From Proteobacteria bacterium DTSAM18 (GTDB taxonomy: Bacteria > Myxococcota_A > UBA796 > GCA-2862545): a stretch of DNA of 64,000 bases. The translations under genes and the position numbers were made by a program. The notes under the pieces are model-generated. The model was not told the origin of the DNA, made no database searches, and saw nothing but the letters and a program-made list of their open reading frames with translations. How positions within the stretch are numbered: position 1 is the first letter of the stretch; each line of letters starts with the position of its first letter. Of this stretch, positions 43,869 through 52,544 are shown piece by piece. The DNA is taken from assembly GCA_028767165.1 (NCBI GenBank), contig JARACJ010000001.1, forward strand, positions 496,001 to 560,000, in the 5' to 3' direction.

Positions 43869-44825
43869 ATGTCCACGCAGGATTCCGACCCGAGAAAGGT
43901 GCTGGTGGTGGGCGGCACGGGGCAGCTCGGGCGGATGATCATCGCCGAGCTGCAGACGTTCCCCGGTGTGGAGGTACGCGCCCTGGTGCGTCCGGAGAGC
44001 CGGAACAAGGCGATGGAGAGCCTCTCGGCGGACGTGGAGATCGTGGAGGGCGACCTGTCGTCGTCGGAGGACGTGCTGCGGGAGGCCTGCCGGGGTGTGA
44101 CCTCGGTGGTGTCCGCCGTCCAGGGGGGCGAGGACGTCATCGTCGACGGTCAGCTCGCGCTCCTGAGGGCGGCGGTGGCGGAAGGGGTGTGCCGTTTCGT
44201 GCCCTCGGACTTCACGTTCGACTTCCGCAAGCTCGAGGAGGGCGCCAACCCCAACGCCGATCTGCGGCGTGCCTTCGCCGAGCGCAGCGTCGACGAGGCG
44301 GGCGAGGCCCAGGTGGTGCACATCTACAACGGGTGCTTCCTGGACATGGAGAACCTGTTCGGGTTCCTCGGGGCCTTCGACATCGCCCACGGCACCATGG
44401 CCCTGTGGGGCGACGGCCACGCCGTCATGGACTTCACGGCCCGCCGGGACGCCGCACGAGTGGCCGCCTGGGCCGCCGTCACCGATCACAAGGTGCCCGA
44501 CCACTTCCAGGTGGCCGGCGACTCCCTGGACTTCTGGGGCCTGAAACAGGCCGTGGAGGAAGGATCCGGACGCATCTTCGACGTCGTGGAGCACGGGGGC
44601 CTCGAGCTGCTCGAGGAGAGGATCGCCGTACTCCAGGAGGCCAGGCCCGACGACCTCATGGCGTGGCTTCCGCTCATCTTCTGGCACGACATGCTCACCG
44701 GCCGACCGAAGCTCACGAACCTGAAGACCTCGATGGTGCCGGACTTCGAGCCGGAGTCGGTCAGATCCTATGTGGAGCGGCACGCCGACGAGTTCGGACT
44801 GGGCAGCCAGAAGCCGCCCGGTTGA
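43869..44825 (+). CDS. NmrA-like NAD(P)-binding protein (isoflavone-reductase-like)
   Basis: The 318-residue protein starts at 43869 after ACAGGAGAGG. It has VLVVGGTGQLGRMIIAELQTF, an atypical-SDR Rossmann site, ALVRPESRNKAM (NADP phosphate region), SAVQGGEDVIVDGQLALLRAAVAEGVCRFVPSDFTFDF and a late DMLTGRPKL segment, as in isoflavone-reductase-like NmrA proteins. The reaction is unknown. It precedes the creD-like operon by about 115 bp on the same strand. Confidence 0.85.
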   Translation: MSTQDSDPRKVLVVGGTGQLGRMIIAELQTFPGVEVRALVRPESRNKAMESLSADVEIVEGDLSSSEDVLREACRGVTSVVSAVQGGEDVIVDGQLALLRAAVAEGVCRFVPSDFTFDFRKLEEGANPNADLRRAFAERSVDEAGEAQVVHIYNGCFLDMENLFGFLGAFDIAHGTMALWGDGHAVMDFTARRDAARVAAWAAVTDHKVPDHFQVAGDSLDFWGLKQAVEEGSGRIFDVVEHGGLELLEERIAVLQEARPDDLMAWLPLIFWHDMLTGRPKLTNLKTSMVPDFEPESVRSYVERHADEFGLGSQKPPG

Positions 44826-44942
44826 TCCCACGGGTGCGTCTGCACCGGATCTGCACGACATCTCCACGGCGGCTGCGCGGCATGCCCACTGGGACTGCAC
44901 GGGCAGGCGCGAAGAGGAGGGCATCCCCAAACGGAGGTGCCC

Positions 44943-46181
44943 ATGTCCTGGAAACGCCTGCTCGGCTATGCGTTCGTCTTCTTCCTGCTCGTCCCCACCT
45001 GGTTCATCCTGGGGGGCGTCAACCACGACCGCAGCCGTGACGCCGAGGGCGCGCTGTCGATGGAGGTCTCGAGCCTGTTCGGCGGCCCCGTCACCTTCCG
45101 TCCGCCGAAGGTCACCCGTCAGGGCGTGGACGAGGTGGTGAGCCGGGTCAAGGAGGACGATGCGTGGGTGGACCAGGTGGAGCTGGTCCCCTACGCCCAC
45201 CCCGTGGGGCTGCAGCGTCACCACCTCCTCGCGGATGTGGGGGAGGAGCGCCGCAACCGTGGTCTCGTGAGCTTCCGCCTCTTCACGGTCGATGCCGCGG
45301 CGAGCTGGGCGTTCACGAGCTCGGGCGATCCGGGGGAGACGATGCGCATCGGCTGGCGTCCTCCGCAGGTCTCGATGATCGAGGACTTCGAGGTGCGGCT
45401 GGAGGGGGAGCCGGTGCAGGTCGACCTGCAGGAAGGCACCCTGTGGCTGGAGGTGCCCGCGGCGCCCGCACGCCAGGTGGTGATGGATGTGGACCTGCGC
45501 ACGCGGGGCCGCGATCGGGTGGGGTACGCGGACGACGAATCGGGCCTCGCGACCCTCCGTGACGTGGACGTCCGCCTGCGTCTCGATCAGGACGACCACG
45601 ACCTGCCGATGGACGCCGCCTCGCCCACGCGGGTCATCGACCGGGACGGCGGTGTCGAGCTTCTGTGGGTCTCCGACACGATGATCACCGATCGGTCCTT
45701 CGAGGCCTCGTTCGCCGACCCCATGCAGCCGGGCGAGCTCGCGGCACGGCTGGCCTGGGCCGCTCCCTGGAGCCTCGCGCTCTTCGTGAGCTTCATCGGT
45801 GCCCTCGTGGTCGTGCGGGACATCGACGTCCACCCCATCCACCTCGTCCTCACGGGGATGGGCTTCTTCGCCTTCAACCTTCTGTTCAGCTACCTCGTGG
45901 ATGTCGTCGGCGTGGGGTGGGCCTTCGCTGTGTCGGCGGCCGTGAGCGTGTTCCTGGTGACCACGTACCTGTCCCAGGCCGTCTCCCCGGCCTTCGGCTA
46001 CCGTCAGGCGGGGGTGGCCCAGCTCGTCTTCCTCGTGGGCTTCGCCTTGGCGAACGTCTGGGAGGGCATGACGGGCCTGTCCATCACCGTCACGGGCATC
46101 GTGACGCTGTGGGCCATCATGCGCATCACCGCCAAGGTCGACTGGACACGTGCCTTGTCCAGGGACAAGGTGGCAGCCTAG
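44943..46181 (+). CDS. CreD-like inner membrane protein
   Basis: Starting at 44943, 5 bp after GGAGG, the 412-residue protein has an N-terminal membrane anchor, a periplasmic beta-rich region of about 250 residues, and a C-terminal block of five or six membrane segments. The latter begins with RLAWAAPWSLALFVSFIGALVVV and DVHPIHLVLTGMGFFAFNLLFSYLVDVVG. This architecture, and the HPIH...LTG...FNLLFSYL pattern, match CreD proteins. The two-component genes directly downstream support the assignment, as creD belongs to the CreBC regulon. Confidence 0.75.
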   Translation: MSWKRLLGYAFVFFLLVPTWFILGGVNHDRSRDAEGALSMEVSSLFGGPVTFRPPKVTRQGVDEVVSRVKEDDAWVDQVELVPYAHPVGLQRHHLLADVGEERRNRGLVSFRLFTVDAAASWAFTSSGDPGETMRIGWRPPQVSMIEDFEVRLEGEPVQVDLQEGTLWLEVPAAPARQVVMDVDLRTRGRDRVGYADDESGLATLRDVDVRLRLDQDDHDLPMDAASPTRVIDRDGGVELLWVSDTMITDRSFEASFADPMQPGELAARLAWAAPWSLALFVSFIGALVVVRDIDVHPIHLVLTGMGFFAFNLLFSYLVDVVGVGWAFAVSAAVSVFLVTTYLSQAVSPAFGYRQAGVAQLVFLVGFALANVWEGMTGLSITVTGIVTLWAIMRITAKVDWTRALSRDKVAA

Positions 46182-46189
46182 GAGGGGTC

Positions 46190-46840
46190 ATGCACCTGTT
46201 GGTCGTGGATGACGATGACCACCTGCGCGAGGTGGTGCGCTTCACCCTCGAGCAGGCCGGCTACGCCTGCGCCGAGGCCCGGAACGGGGTGGAGATGTTG
46301 GAGCAGGTGGAGCAGCAGGCGCCGGACCTCATCGTCCTGGACGTGCTGATGCCCCTGATGGACGGCATGACCGCCCTGCGCGAGCTCCGCCGCGCCCACG
46401 ACACCCCGGTGGTCCTGCTGTCCACGCGGGGCGAGGAGATGGACCGGGTGATGGGGCTGGATCAGGGGGCGGACGACTACCTGCCCAAGCCCTTCAGTCC
46501 CCGTGAGCTCGTGAGCCGGGTCCGGGCGGTGCTCCGCCGCACCCGGCCGGCGCCCGCGGCACGGGGCCTGCAGCTCGATCCGCAGGCCCACCGGGCCTCC
46601 TTCGACGGACGCCCCCTCGACCTCACCTCCACGGAATTCCGCCTGCTCGCCGCCCTGCACGGGCAGCCCGGGCGGGTCTTCAGCCGTCAGCAGCTGGCTG
46701 CCCGTGCCTACGAGGACGGTCGCTTCGTGAGCGAGCGCACGATCGACTCCCACGTGCGCAACCTGCGGGCGAAGCTGGCGGCGGTGGGCATGGACGCGCC
46801 CCACACCGTGAGGGGCGTGGGCTACAGGCTCACGCCGTGA
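46190..46840 (+). CDS. OmpR/PhoB-family response regulator
   Basis: The 216-residue protein has a receiver domain with Asp51 as phosphoacceptor (LIVLDVLMPLMDG), acidic Asp7-Asp9 and Lys100 (LPKPF), and a winged-helix output domain (STEFRLLAALHGQPGRVFSRQQLAARAY...GVGYRLTP). It begins 9 bp after the CreD-like stop with GGAGG, and its stop overlaps the kinase start (GTGA at 46837). It should regulate the adjacent envelope gene, as CreB does for creD. Confidence 0.94.
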   Translation: MHLLVVDDDDHLREVVRFTLEQAGYACAEARNGVEMLEQVEQQAPDLIVLDVLMPLMDGMTALRELRRAHDTPVVLLSTRGEEMDRVMGLDQGADDYLPKPFSPRELVSRVRAVLRRTRPAPAARGLQLDPQAHRASFDGRPLDLTSTEFRLLAALHGQPGRVFSRQQLAARAYEDGRFVSERTIDSHVRNLRAKLAAVGMDAPHTVRGVGYRLTP

Positions 46841-48186
46841 GTCGGCCCCTTCCGCTGTGGGTCTGGTGGTCCCTGAGCCAGCTCGCCGGCCTCACGCTGG
46901 CCGTGGGACTGTTCCTGTCCTCGGGGATCCTCAACCGCGAGCTGCGGGAGTCCACCTGGCGGAGCCTGCGCACCCAGGCGGAGATCACGGCGCTGTACCT
47001 CGAGGAGGTCGGTCCGCGGGCCGACCTGTCATCCCTGCTGGAGCGCGGCCGGGAGCACACGTTCAGCGCCTACCGGGTGGTCGACGGGCGCGGTGTGGTG
47101 GTGGCCAGCAGTGGGGGAGAGCTCGGCGCCGACCTGTCCCAGGACGCCGCCGTGGCCGCGGCCCTCCGTGGTGAGGTGGGGAAGGGGAGCGTGCCGCGGG
47201 AGCGGGCGCACCGGTACCCCCAGCCTGGCACCCCGAGTCGCTGGGCCTCCGAGCGCCTTCGGGTGGCCGTTCCCCTGGACTCCGGTGGGGCGGTGGTCGT
47301 GGTCAGGACCCCCAAGGAGCAGGTGCAGCTGTTGCTCGAGGAGGCGCCCGGACTCCTCGCCGTGCTGCTCGCCGCGCTGGCCGCCTCGTTGATCCTCACG
47401 TCGTGGATCAGCAGGAGGCTCACCCGTTCGCTGCGGCACGTGGCCGCCTGGGCGTCCAGGGTCGCGGACGGGTCCACGGCCGTGGCCGACGTGCCCGAGG
47501 GGCGCCCCTCCCACGTGGCCGAGGTCCGTCAGCTCGACGGCAGCCTGCGCTCCATGGCGGCCGAGCTCGACGCACGGATGGGCATGGAGCGGGAGCTGGC
47601 CGGTCACGTGGCGCACGAGTTCCGCACCCCCCTGAGCACGCTGCTCGGCACGCTGGAGCTGCTGCAGGGGCCGCTGCCCGAAGACCGGCGTCAGCGCTTC
47701 CTCGGCAACGCCGTCTCGGAGATCCACCGCCTCAACGGGCTGCTCTCCGACCTGTTGGCCCTCGCCCGCGTCGGTGCCGACAGCGCCCGGGGCACCGTGG
47801 AGCTGCGGGGCCTGGCCCACGAGGTGGTGGGCGATCGGCCGGTGGTGGTCCGTGGAGGCCCTCTCGAGGTGCGGGGCGACGACGCCTCTCTGAGGCTCGC
47901 CCTCGACAACCTCGTCGGCAATGCCGTGCGCCACGGGGCGCCGCCGTTCGCCATCGAGCTGCAGGCACACCATGACGGCGCGGTCGTCCAGGTGCTGGAT
48001 GCCGGACCGGGGGTGCCGGAGGCGGATCGGGGGCGGGTGTTCGAGCGCTTCTTCACGACCAACCGCTCCGAGGGATCGGGCCTCGGCCTCGCCCTCGTGG
48101 CCCGGGTGGCTGCGCAGCATGGAGGCAGGGCACGCGTGATACAGGGCGGCTTCGAGCTGTCCCTCCCCCGGAGTCCCTCCTCATGA
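46837..48186 (+). CDS. Sensor histidine kinase, partner of the adjacent regulator
   Basis: The 449-residue protein has an N-terminal membrane segment, a periplasmic sensor region of about 130 residues, a second membrane segment (LLAVLLAALAASLILTSW), a HAMP linker, the H box with His260 (GHVAHEFRTPLSTLL), and the N/G boxes (LALDNLVGNAVRHG, DAGPGVPEADRGRVFERFFT, GSGLGLALV). It starts with GTG overlapping the regulator's stop. It senses an envelope signal that cannot be identified from sequence. Confidence 0.94.
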   Translation: MSRPLPLWVWWSLSQLAGLTLAVGLFLSSGILNRELRESTWRSLRTQAEITALYLEEVGPRADLSSLLERGREHTFSAYRVVDGRGVVVASSGGELGADLSQDAAVAAALRGEVGKGSVPRERAHRYPQPGTPSRWASERLRVAVPLDSGGAVVVVRTPKEQVQLLLEEAPGLLAVLLAALAASLILTSWISRRLTRSLRHVAAWASRVADGSTAVADVPEGRPSHVAEVRQLDGSLRSMAAELDARMGMERELAGHVAHEFRTPLSTLLGTLELLQGPLPEDRRQRFLGNAVSEIHRLNGLLSDLLALARVGADSARGTVELRGLAHEVVGDRPVVVRGGPLEVRGDDASLRLALDNLVGNAVRHGAPPFAIELQAHHDGAVVQVLDAGPGVPEADRGRVFERFFTTNRSEGSGLGLALVARVAAQHGGRARVIQGGFELSLPRSPSS

Positions 48187-48869
48187 CGACGCCACCGCCG
48201 GCCCTGGCCAGGGTCCGCAAGCTCCTCGCCCTCGCCACTTCCTCCAACCCCCACGAGGCCGCGCTGGCCGCCGCGCGGGCACAGGCTCTCATCGAGGCGC
48301 ACCGTCTACAGGGTTGGCTCGATGCCGAGCAGGAGGCGGCGGCCGATCCGGACCCCATCGAGGATGCCCGGGACGAACCCCTGGAGACCGCCCGGCGGAT
48401 CCGCAAGTGGAAGACGGTGCTCGCGAACGCGCTCGCCCAGGCGAACGGGTGCGTGGCCTACACGCTCGATGCGGGAAAGATGAAGTCCATCGTGCTGGTC
48501 GGGCGCCGCCGGGACCGTGAGGCCGTGAGGACCCTGTGGGACTGGCTCGTCCGTCGCATCGAGTGGTTGTCCGCCACCCACGGCGCCGGTCAGGATCGGC
48601 AGTGGCACGAGGCGTTCCGTATCGGCGTGGTGGGGGCCGTGGCGGAGAGGCTCCGGGAGGCGGTGGCCGAAGCCCAGGAGGCGCTCCCCGTGCGGGCCCT
48701 CGTCCGGGTCGAGCCCGCCCGCGCCGCCCACGAGCAGGCCCTGGAGCGCTTCGTGGGAGAGGAGCTCGAGCTGAAGCGTGGCCGGAGCATTCGCGTGGAT
48801 CTGGAGGCGTGGCGCAAGGGCCGCGCCGCGTCGGATGAGCTCGAGCTGCCGGGAGACGACGAGCGCTGA
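48183..48869 (+). CDS. DUF2786 protein
   Basis: The 228-residue protein has the DUF2786 opening at about residues 7-45 (ALARVRKLLALATSSNPHEAALAAARAQALIEAHRLQ). A helical C-terminal part (residues 70-200) follows. The ATGA overlap with the kinase stop places it in the creD-like operon. Function is unknown; such proteins sometimes sit near phage or stress genes. Composition matches the neighbours. Confidence 0.8.
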   Translation: MTTPPPALARVRKLLALATSSNPHEAALAAARAQALIEAHRLQGWLDAEQEAAADPDPIEDARDEPLETARRIRKWKTVLANALAQANGCVAYTLDAGKMKSIVLVGRRRDREAVRTLWDWLVRRIEWLSATHGAGQDRQWHEAFRIGVVGAVAERLREAVAEAQEALPVRALVRVEPARAAHEQALERFVGEELELKRGRSIRVDLEAWRKGRAASDELELPGDDER

Positions 48870-48976
48870 ACGGGGCACCCACCGGGGCCCAGCCGGTTCC
48901 TCTGTCGTCGCACCTGTGATGGAATGGGCCATCACGGCGAGGGCCTCACGCCCGCGCGCCGGAAGGAGTGGAGCGG

Positions 48977-50161
48977 ATGCATCGGATCGTCTGGTTGTCG
49001 CTGGGGGGCATGCCTGCGCTGGCGTGGGGACAGTCCGGGATCGAGGGATTCGACGGCGACGAACTCGCCGCCCGCATCCAGGCGGAGCAGTGCGAGGTCG
49101 AGGCCGAGGAGGAGGCGAAGCGGCGCTTCGAGCAGGCCCGCGACGACGCCGGTCGTGCCCTCACCGACGACGTGGTTCGCGTGTGGCGTGAGGAGCTCTC
49201 CGACCCCCTGGAGACCTGCCTCACCCTGCCCGTCGAGCGGCGCGCGCCCTGCACGGAGCAGCTCCAGGCCTTTGGTCGGGCCGTCCGCGAGAGCCGCGTG
49301 AAGGTGCAGGGCACCACCCACGACATCACCACGGACTGTGGCACGCAGACCGTGGAGCAGGAGGCCTACGACGAGGCCATCTGGATGTGGGCGCAGCGGC
49401 ACGACCCCGAGGCGCGGGCGGCGCTCCTGCGACTCGACGAGGAGGCCACCCTCGCCGCCACGATGCTGCAGGACGAGCGGAACCTCGAGGACTGGAAGGC
49501 CGCGCTGGCCGCCTGGGAGCAGGAGCAGGAGCAGCAGATCGTCCAGGCCGAACAGTCCCGGCTCGATGCCCAGCGTCAGGCCGAGGAGGAGCGCATCCTG
49601 GCGGTCCGGCAGGCCGAGCTTCGCCAGCAGGAGCAGACGTGGCGGACGGTCCGCACGGTGCTCATCGGACGCAGCGACTTCGACACGGCCTATGCGCTGC
49701 GGGCGGACGGCCTGTGGGCCAACGACGACTGGGCGCCCCAGGACGAGCTGCGTCTTGCCTTCGACATCCACCAGGCCATGTCGTCCTCCCGCGTCGGCTT
49801 CAGCATGCGCTGGACCCCCATCGGCCTCAACCTGCTCCCCACGGGCGAGACGGAGTTCTTCTTCGCGGGCATGCCCACGCTCATGATCCCAGGCATCGGC
49901 GGCCAGCTCGAGGGGCCTTACGTCGGCGCGGGTGCCGGCATCGGTCTCGCGTTTCCCGACGATGACGTCTGGTTGTCGTTCCCCCTGCAGGCCGAGGTGG
50001 GCTACCGACGGATCTTCAGTGAGGACTGGGGCTTTCTCGTGGGACTGGGGTTCACGGTGGGACAGACGGCCACCTGGATCGGTGATGCCTGGGGCTGGCG
50101 GGGCTGGACGGCCGGCATGGTGGTCACCCTCGGCATCGCGACTGACGTCCGGCGGCTGTGA
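48977..50161 (+). CDS. Secreted coiled-coil plus beta-barrel-like protein
   Basis: The chosen start is 48977 (AAGGAG about 8 bp upstream; GTG 48968 also in frame), 394 residues. After the signal (MHRIVWLSLGGMPALAWGQ), residues 25-220 are a long charged coiled coil (EEEAKRRFEQARDDAGRAL, EQEQEQQIVQAEQSRLDAQR). From about 225, beta-rich sequence (LRADGLWANDDW, FPLQAEVGYRRIF, GMVVTLGIATD) looks like a small outer-membrane barrel. This is the layout of an envelope-spanning protein. Not recognised as a named family. Confidence 0.65.
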   Translation: MHRIVWLSLGGMPALAWGQSGIEGFDGDELAARIQAEQCEVEAEEEAKRRFEQARDDAGRALTDDVVRVWREELSDPLETCLTLPVERRAPCTEQLQAFGRAVRESRVKVQGTTHDITTDCGTQTVEQEAYDEAIWMWAQRHDPEARAALLRLDEEATLAATMLQDERNLEDWKAALAAWEQEQEQQIVQAEQSRLDAQRQAEEERILAVRQAELRQQEQTWRTVRTVLIGRSDFDTAYALRADGLWANDDWAPQDELRLAFDIHQAMSSSRVGFSMRWTPIGLNLLPTGETEFFFAGMPTLMIPGIGGQLEGPYVGAGAGIGLAFPDDDVWLSFPLQAEVGYRRIFSEDWGFLVGLGFTVGQTATWIGDAWGWRGWTAGMVVTLGIATDVRRL

Positions 50162-50266
50162 GCGTGGGGGCTCCGGGGCATCCCGGGGCCGCGTTCCATC
50201 AAGACCCGGCGAGGGATCGCGACGGAAGGGGAGGGGCGAGTCGCCCCAGGCCACAGGAGCAGGCCC

Positions 50267-51280
50267 TTGGACCCTGTCCGTTCCTCCGTCATCGCCACAT
50301 GGTGCCTCCTTGCGGGGGTGATGCCGCTCGCAGCGTGCACGGACTGTCCCGACACACCGACCATCGCCCGGGAGCTGGCCGCCCACGAGCCGGAGCTGAT
50401 GGCCATCTGGTCGTCCTTCCCCGCCGAGGTCTGCGTTCGCGGGGTGGGCAGCGAGGAGGACATCCAGGGGCCGGGCTTCCAGGCCGCGGGACGGTACAAC
50501 CCGGTCAGTCAGCGGGTCACGCTCCTCGACGACCTCGAGGCGCGGACCGGCAAGACGGTCGGGGAGGTGTTCCGGCACGAGGTGTGCCATGCGGCCAACC
50601 CGGCGGTGCAGGTCCCCGATGCCGTGGTGCTCCGGACGAGCCTGTACGCACAGCGCCCGCGCAACGTCGAAGAGGAGGCGGCCCGCTACTGCGAGGCGGG
50701 GCAGGAAGCCCTGGACTGGCTCTTCCTGGCCCACCAGGTGTGTGGCGACGAGGCAGCCTTTCCGGTGGGCCAGCTGGTGGCGCCGGTGTCCACCCTGTTG
50801 CCATGGCCCCGGGTGCGTCGGATGAGGGCCCCCCTGCAGGTCCAGGAGATCGGCGCGACACGGCTCGGCCCGGGCACGCTCGACGACTTCCTGCCCCTGT
50901 GGGTGGACGAGGATCGCCGGCACATCCGGCTGTCGCGGGTGCTGGACGGTCCTCGGGGGGATGTGCAGACCCTGGAGGTGGACCTCGCGACCTGGGAGGT
51001 CCACCCACCCAGGGGCGAGCAGCCGTTCACTTCCGTGGCGCAGGTGTGGCGGGCGGCTGGGATGGACTTCCGCACCTGGACCTCTCCTTTCGGGCGCCAC
51101 GACGTCACCGGGGAGGAGGCGGGAGTCATCGCCGTGGATCGTCACGCCGCCTTCCGGGTCGGTGAGGTGGATCTGCTCCTGTGTGGGGCGCCGGACGGTT
51201 ACGTGGCCTGGTTCCCCGCGTGGCACACGCTCGTGATCCTGGGGGACGAGGTGCTCAGGCTGCACCGGTACGCCGACTGA
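50267..51280 (+). CDS. Lipoprotein with HExxH metallopeptidase-like motif
   Basis: A TTG start at 50267 follows AGGAG at 50255-50259 and gives a lipoprotein signal ending LAACTDC (Cys24). The 337-residue protein carries FRHEVCHAANP with His104, Glu105 and His108 in HEVCH, a zinc-protease motif. NVEEEAARYC in the downstream helix could supply the third ligand. The C-terminal half is beta-rich. A metallopeptidase role in the envelope is likely but unproven. Confidence 0.6.
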   Translation: MDPVRSSVIATWCLLAGVMPLAACTDCPDTPTIARELAAHEPELMAIWSSFPAEVCVRGVGSEEDIQGPGFQAAGRYNPVSQRVTLLDDLEARTGKTVGEVFRHEVCHAANPAVQVPDAVVLRTSLYAQRPRNVEEEAARYCEAGQEALDWLFLAHQVCGDEAAFPVGQLVAPVSTLLPWPRVRRMRAPLQVQEIGATRLGPGTLDDFLPLWVDEDRRHIRLSRVLDGPRGDVQTLEVDLATWEVHPPRGEQPFTSVAQVWRAAGMDFRTWTSPFGRHDVTGEEAGVIAVDRHAAFRVGEVDLLLCGAPDGYVAWFPAWHTLVILGDEVLRLHRYAD

Positions 51281-51375
51281 GGGCCGCATCGACCCGTTGA
51301 TCGGTACGGACCTGCGCACGACGGGCCCTGCAGGGTGTTAGCCTGCGTCGTCACCACCGCGCAGTGAGGAACACG

Positions 51376-51945
51376 ATGCACACCCCCGAAGAGATCATCC
51401 AGCGGCTCAAGGACGGAAACGCCCGCTTCATGGCCGACGAGCTCGAGCACAAGCAGCAGGATCAGCCCCGTCGCGGCGCCCTGACCTCCGGCCAGGACCC
51501 CTGGGCCATCGTCGTGAGCTGCGCCGACTCCCGCGTCGTCCCCGAGCTGGCCTTCGACACCGGCCTCGGCGAGCTGTTCGTGCTGCGGGTGGCGGGCAAC
51601 GTGGCCAACACCTCCACCATCGCCAGCGTCGAGTACGCCGTGGCCCACCTGGGCACGCCGGTCGTCGTGGTCATGGGACACCAGAGCTGTGGTGCCGTCA
51701 CGGCGGCCATGGGCGGTGGTGACAACGGCCACAACCTCAACCACCTGCTCGCCCACATCACGCCGGCCATCGCCACCTGCGGTCACGAGGCCCCCGTCGA
51801 CGACGTGGTCCGGGAGAACGCCCGCCAGGTCGCGGCAGATCTCACCTCGCGGTCCACCATCATCAAGGGCGCGGTCGACGGCGGAAACCTCACCATCGTG
51901 CCTGCCTACTACAAGCTCGACGATGGCGAGGTCGTGTTCCTGTAG
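51376..51945 (+). CDS. Beta-class carbonic anhydrase
   Basis: The 189-residue protein has the beta-CA zinc ligands Cys49 and Asp51 (VVSCADSRVVPELAF) and His102 and Cys105 (VMGHQSCGAVTAAM), plus LRVAGNVANT. It interconverts CO2 and bicarbonate in the cytoplasm. GAGGA lies upstream of ATG 51376. A strong terminator follows at 51988-52020. Confidence 0.95.
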   Translation: MHTPEEIIQRLKDGNARFMADELEHKQQDQPRRGALTSGQDPWAIVVSCADSRVVPELAFDTGLGELFVLRVAGNVANTSTIASVEYAVAHLGTPVVVVMGHQSCGAVTAAMGGGDNGHNLNHLLAHITPAIATCGHEAPVDDVVRENARQVAADLTSRSTIIKGAVDGGNLTIVPAYYKLDDGEVVFL

Positions 51946-51987
51946 GGCACGCTTGCGATAACGGAGGGTATCAGCCTCCAACCCTGC

Positions 51988-52020
51988 AAACCTCCCGGCG
52001 CCGTGGCGACGGGAGGTTTT
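51988..52020 (+). terminator. Intrinsic terminator after the carbonic anhydrase gene
   Basis: A perfect 10-bp stem (AAACCTCCCG / CGGGAGGTTT) with a 12-nt loop is followed by TTG-rich sequence, 43 bp after the stop codon. Confidence 0.8.
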
Positions 52021-52066
52021 GTCGTCTATGCTGACGGGCGAGTGAACCGGTTCCCGGAGTACAGAG

Positions 52067-52429
52067 ATGACAAGTCGATCGCTCGCGATCATCGGCCTGC
52101 TGACCACCCTGACGGCCTGCGAGCCGGCGGCCGAAGAGCTGCCTGCCGGACTGGGATCCTGCGAGGACGGCACCGATCTGGCGTGGTCCGACGTGCAGCC
52201 GATCCTTCAGCAACATTGCACGTCATGTCACAGCAGTGAATTGCCCGAAGGGGACCGATCCGGTGCCCCATTGTTCGTGAACCTCGACGAAGAGGCGACG
52301 GTCGTGCCGCAGGGCTTCCTCGTCTGGTCCACGATCTGGAACGGCTCGATGCCGAAAAATGGGCCTGCGATGCCCGATGAGGATGCATGGCTCGTGTGGG
52401 AGTGGCTCAGCTGCGCCGTGCTCGAGTAG
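52067..52429 (+). CDS. Small c-type cytochrome-like lipoprotein
   Basis: The 120-residue protein has a lipoprotein signal (MTSRSLAIIGLLTTLTAC, Cys18) and one c-type heme motif, CTSCH at 51-55, preceded by VQPILQQH as in PSD1/planctomycete-type cytochromes. WNGSMPKNGPAMP could supply the Met ligand. It is probably an envelope electron-transfer protein. It lies upstream of the NHL lipoprotein array and may share its promoter; the gap to the first NHL gene is 115 bp. Confidence 0.8.
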   Translation: MTSRSLAIIGLLTTLTACEPAAEELPAGLGSCEDGTDLAWSDVQPILQQHCTSCHSSELPEGDRSGAPLFVNLDEEATVVPQGFLVWSTIWNGSMPKNGPAMPDEDAWLVWEWLSCAVLE

Positions 52430-52544
52430 GGGCGGCATGCCGGCTTGTCCGGGGGATGTCAGAAGCAGGAATCGAATGTCGGTTGACGGTCAAGGCGGCG
52501 GTCCTGTAGCAGTCCTGATCGTAGGAACAGATGAGAGGTGAACG

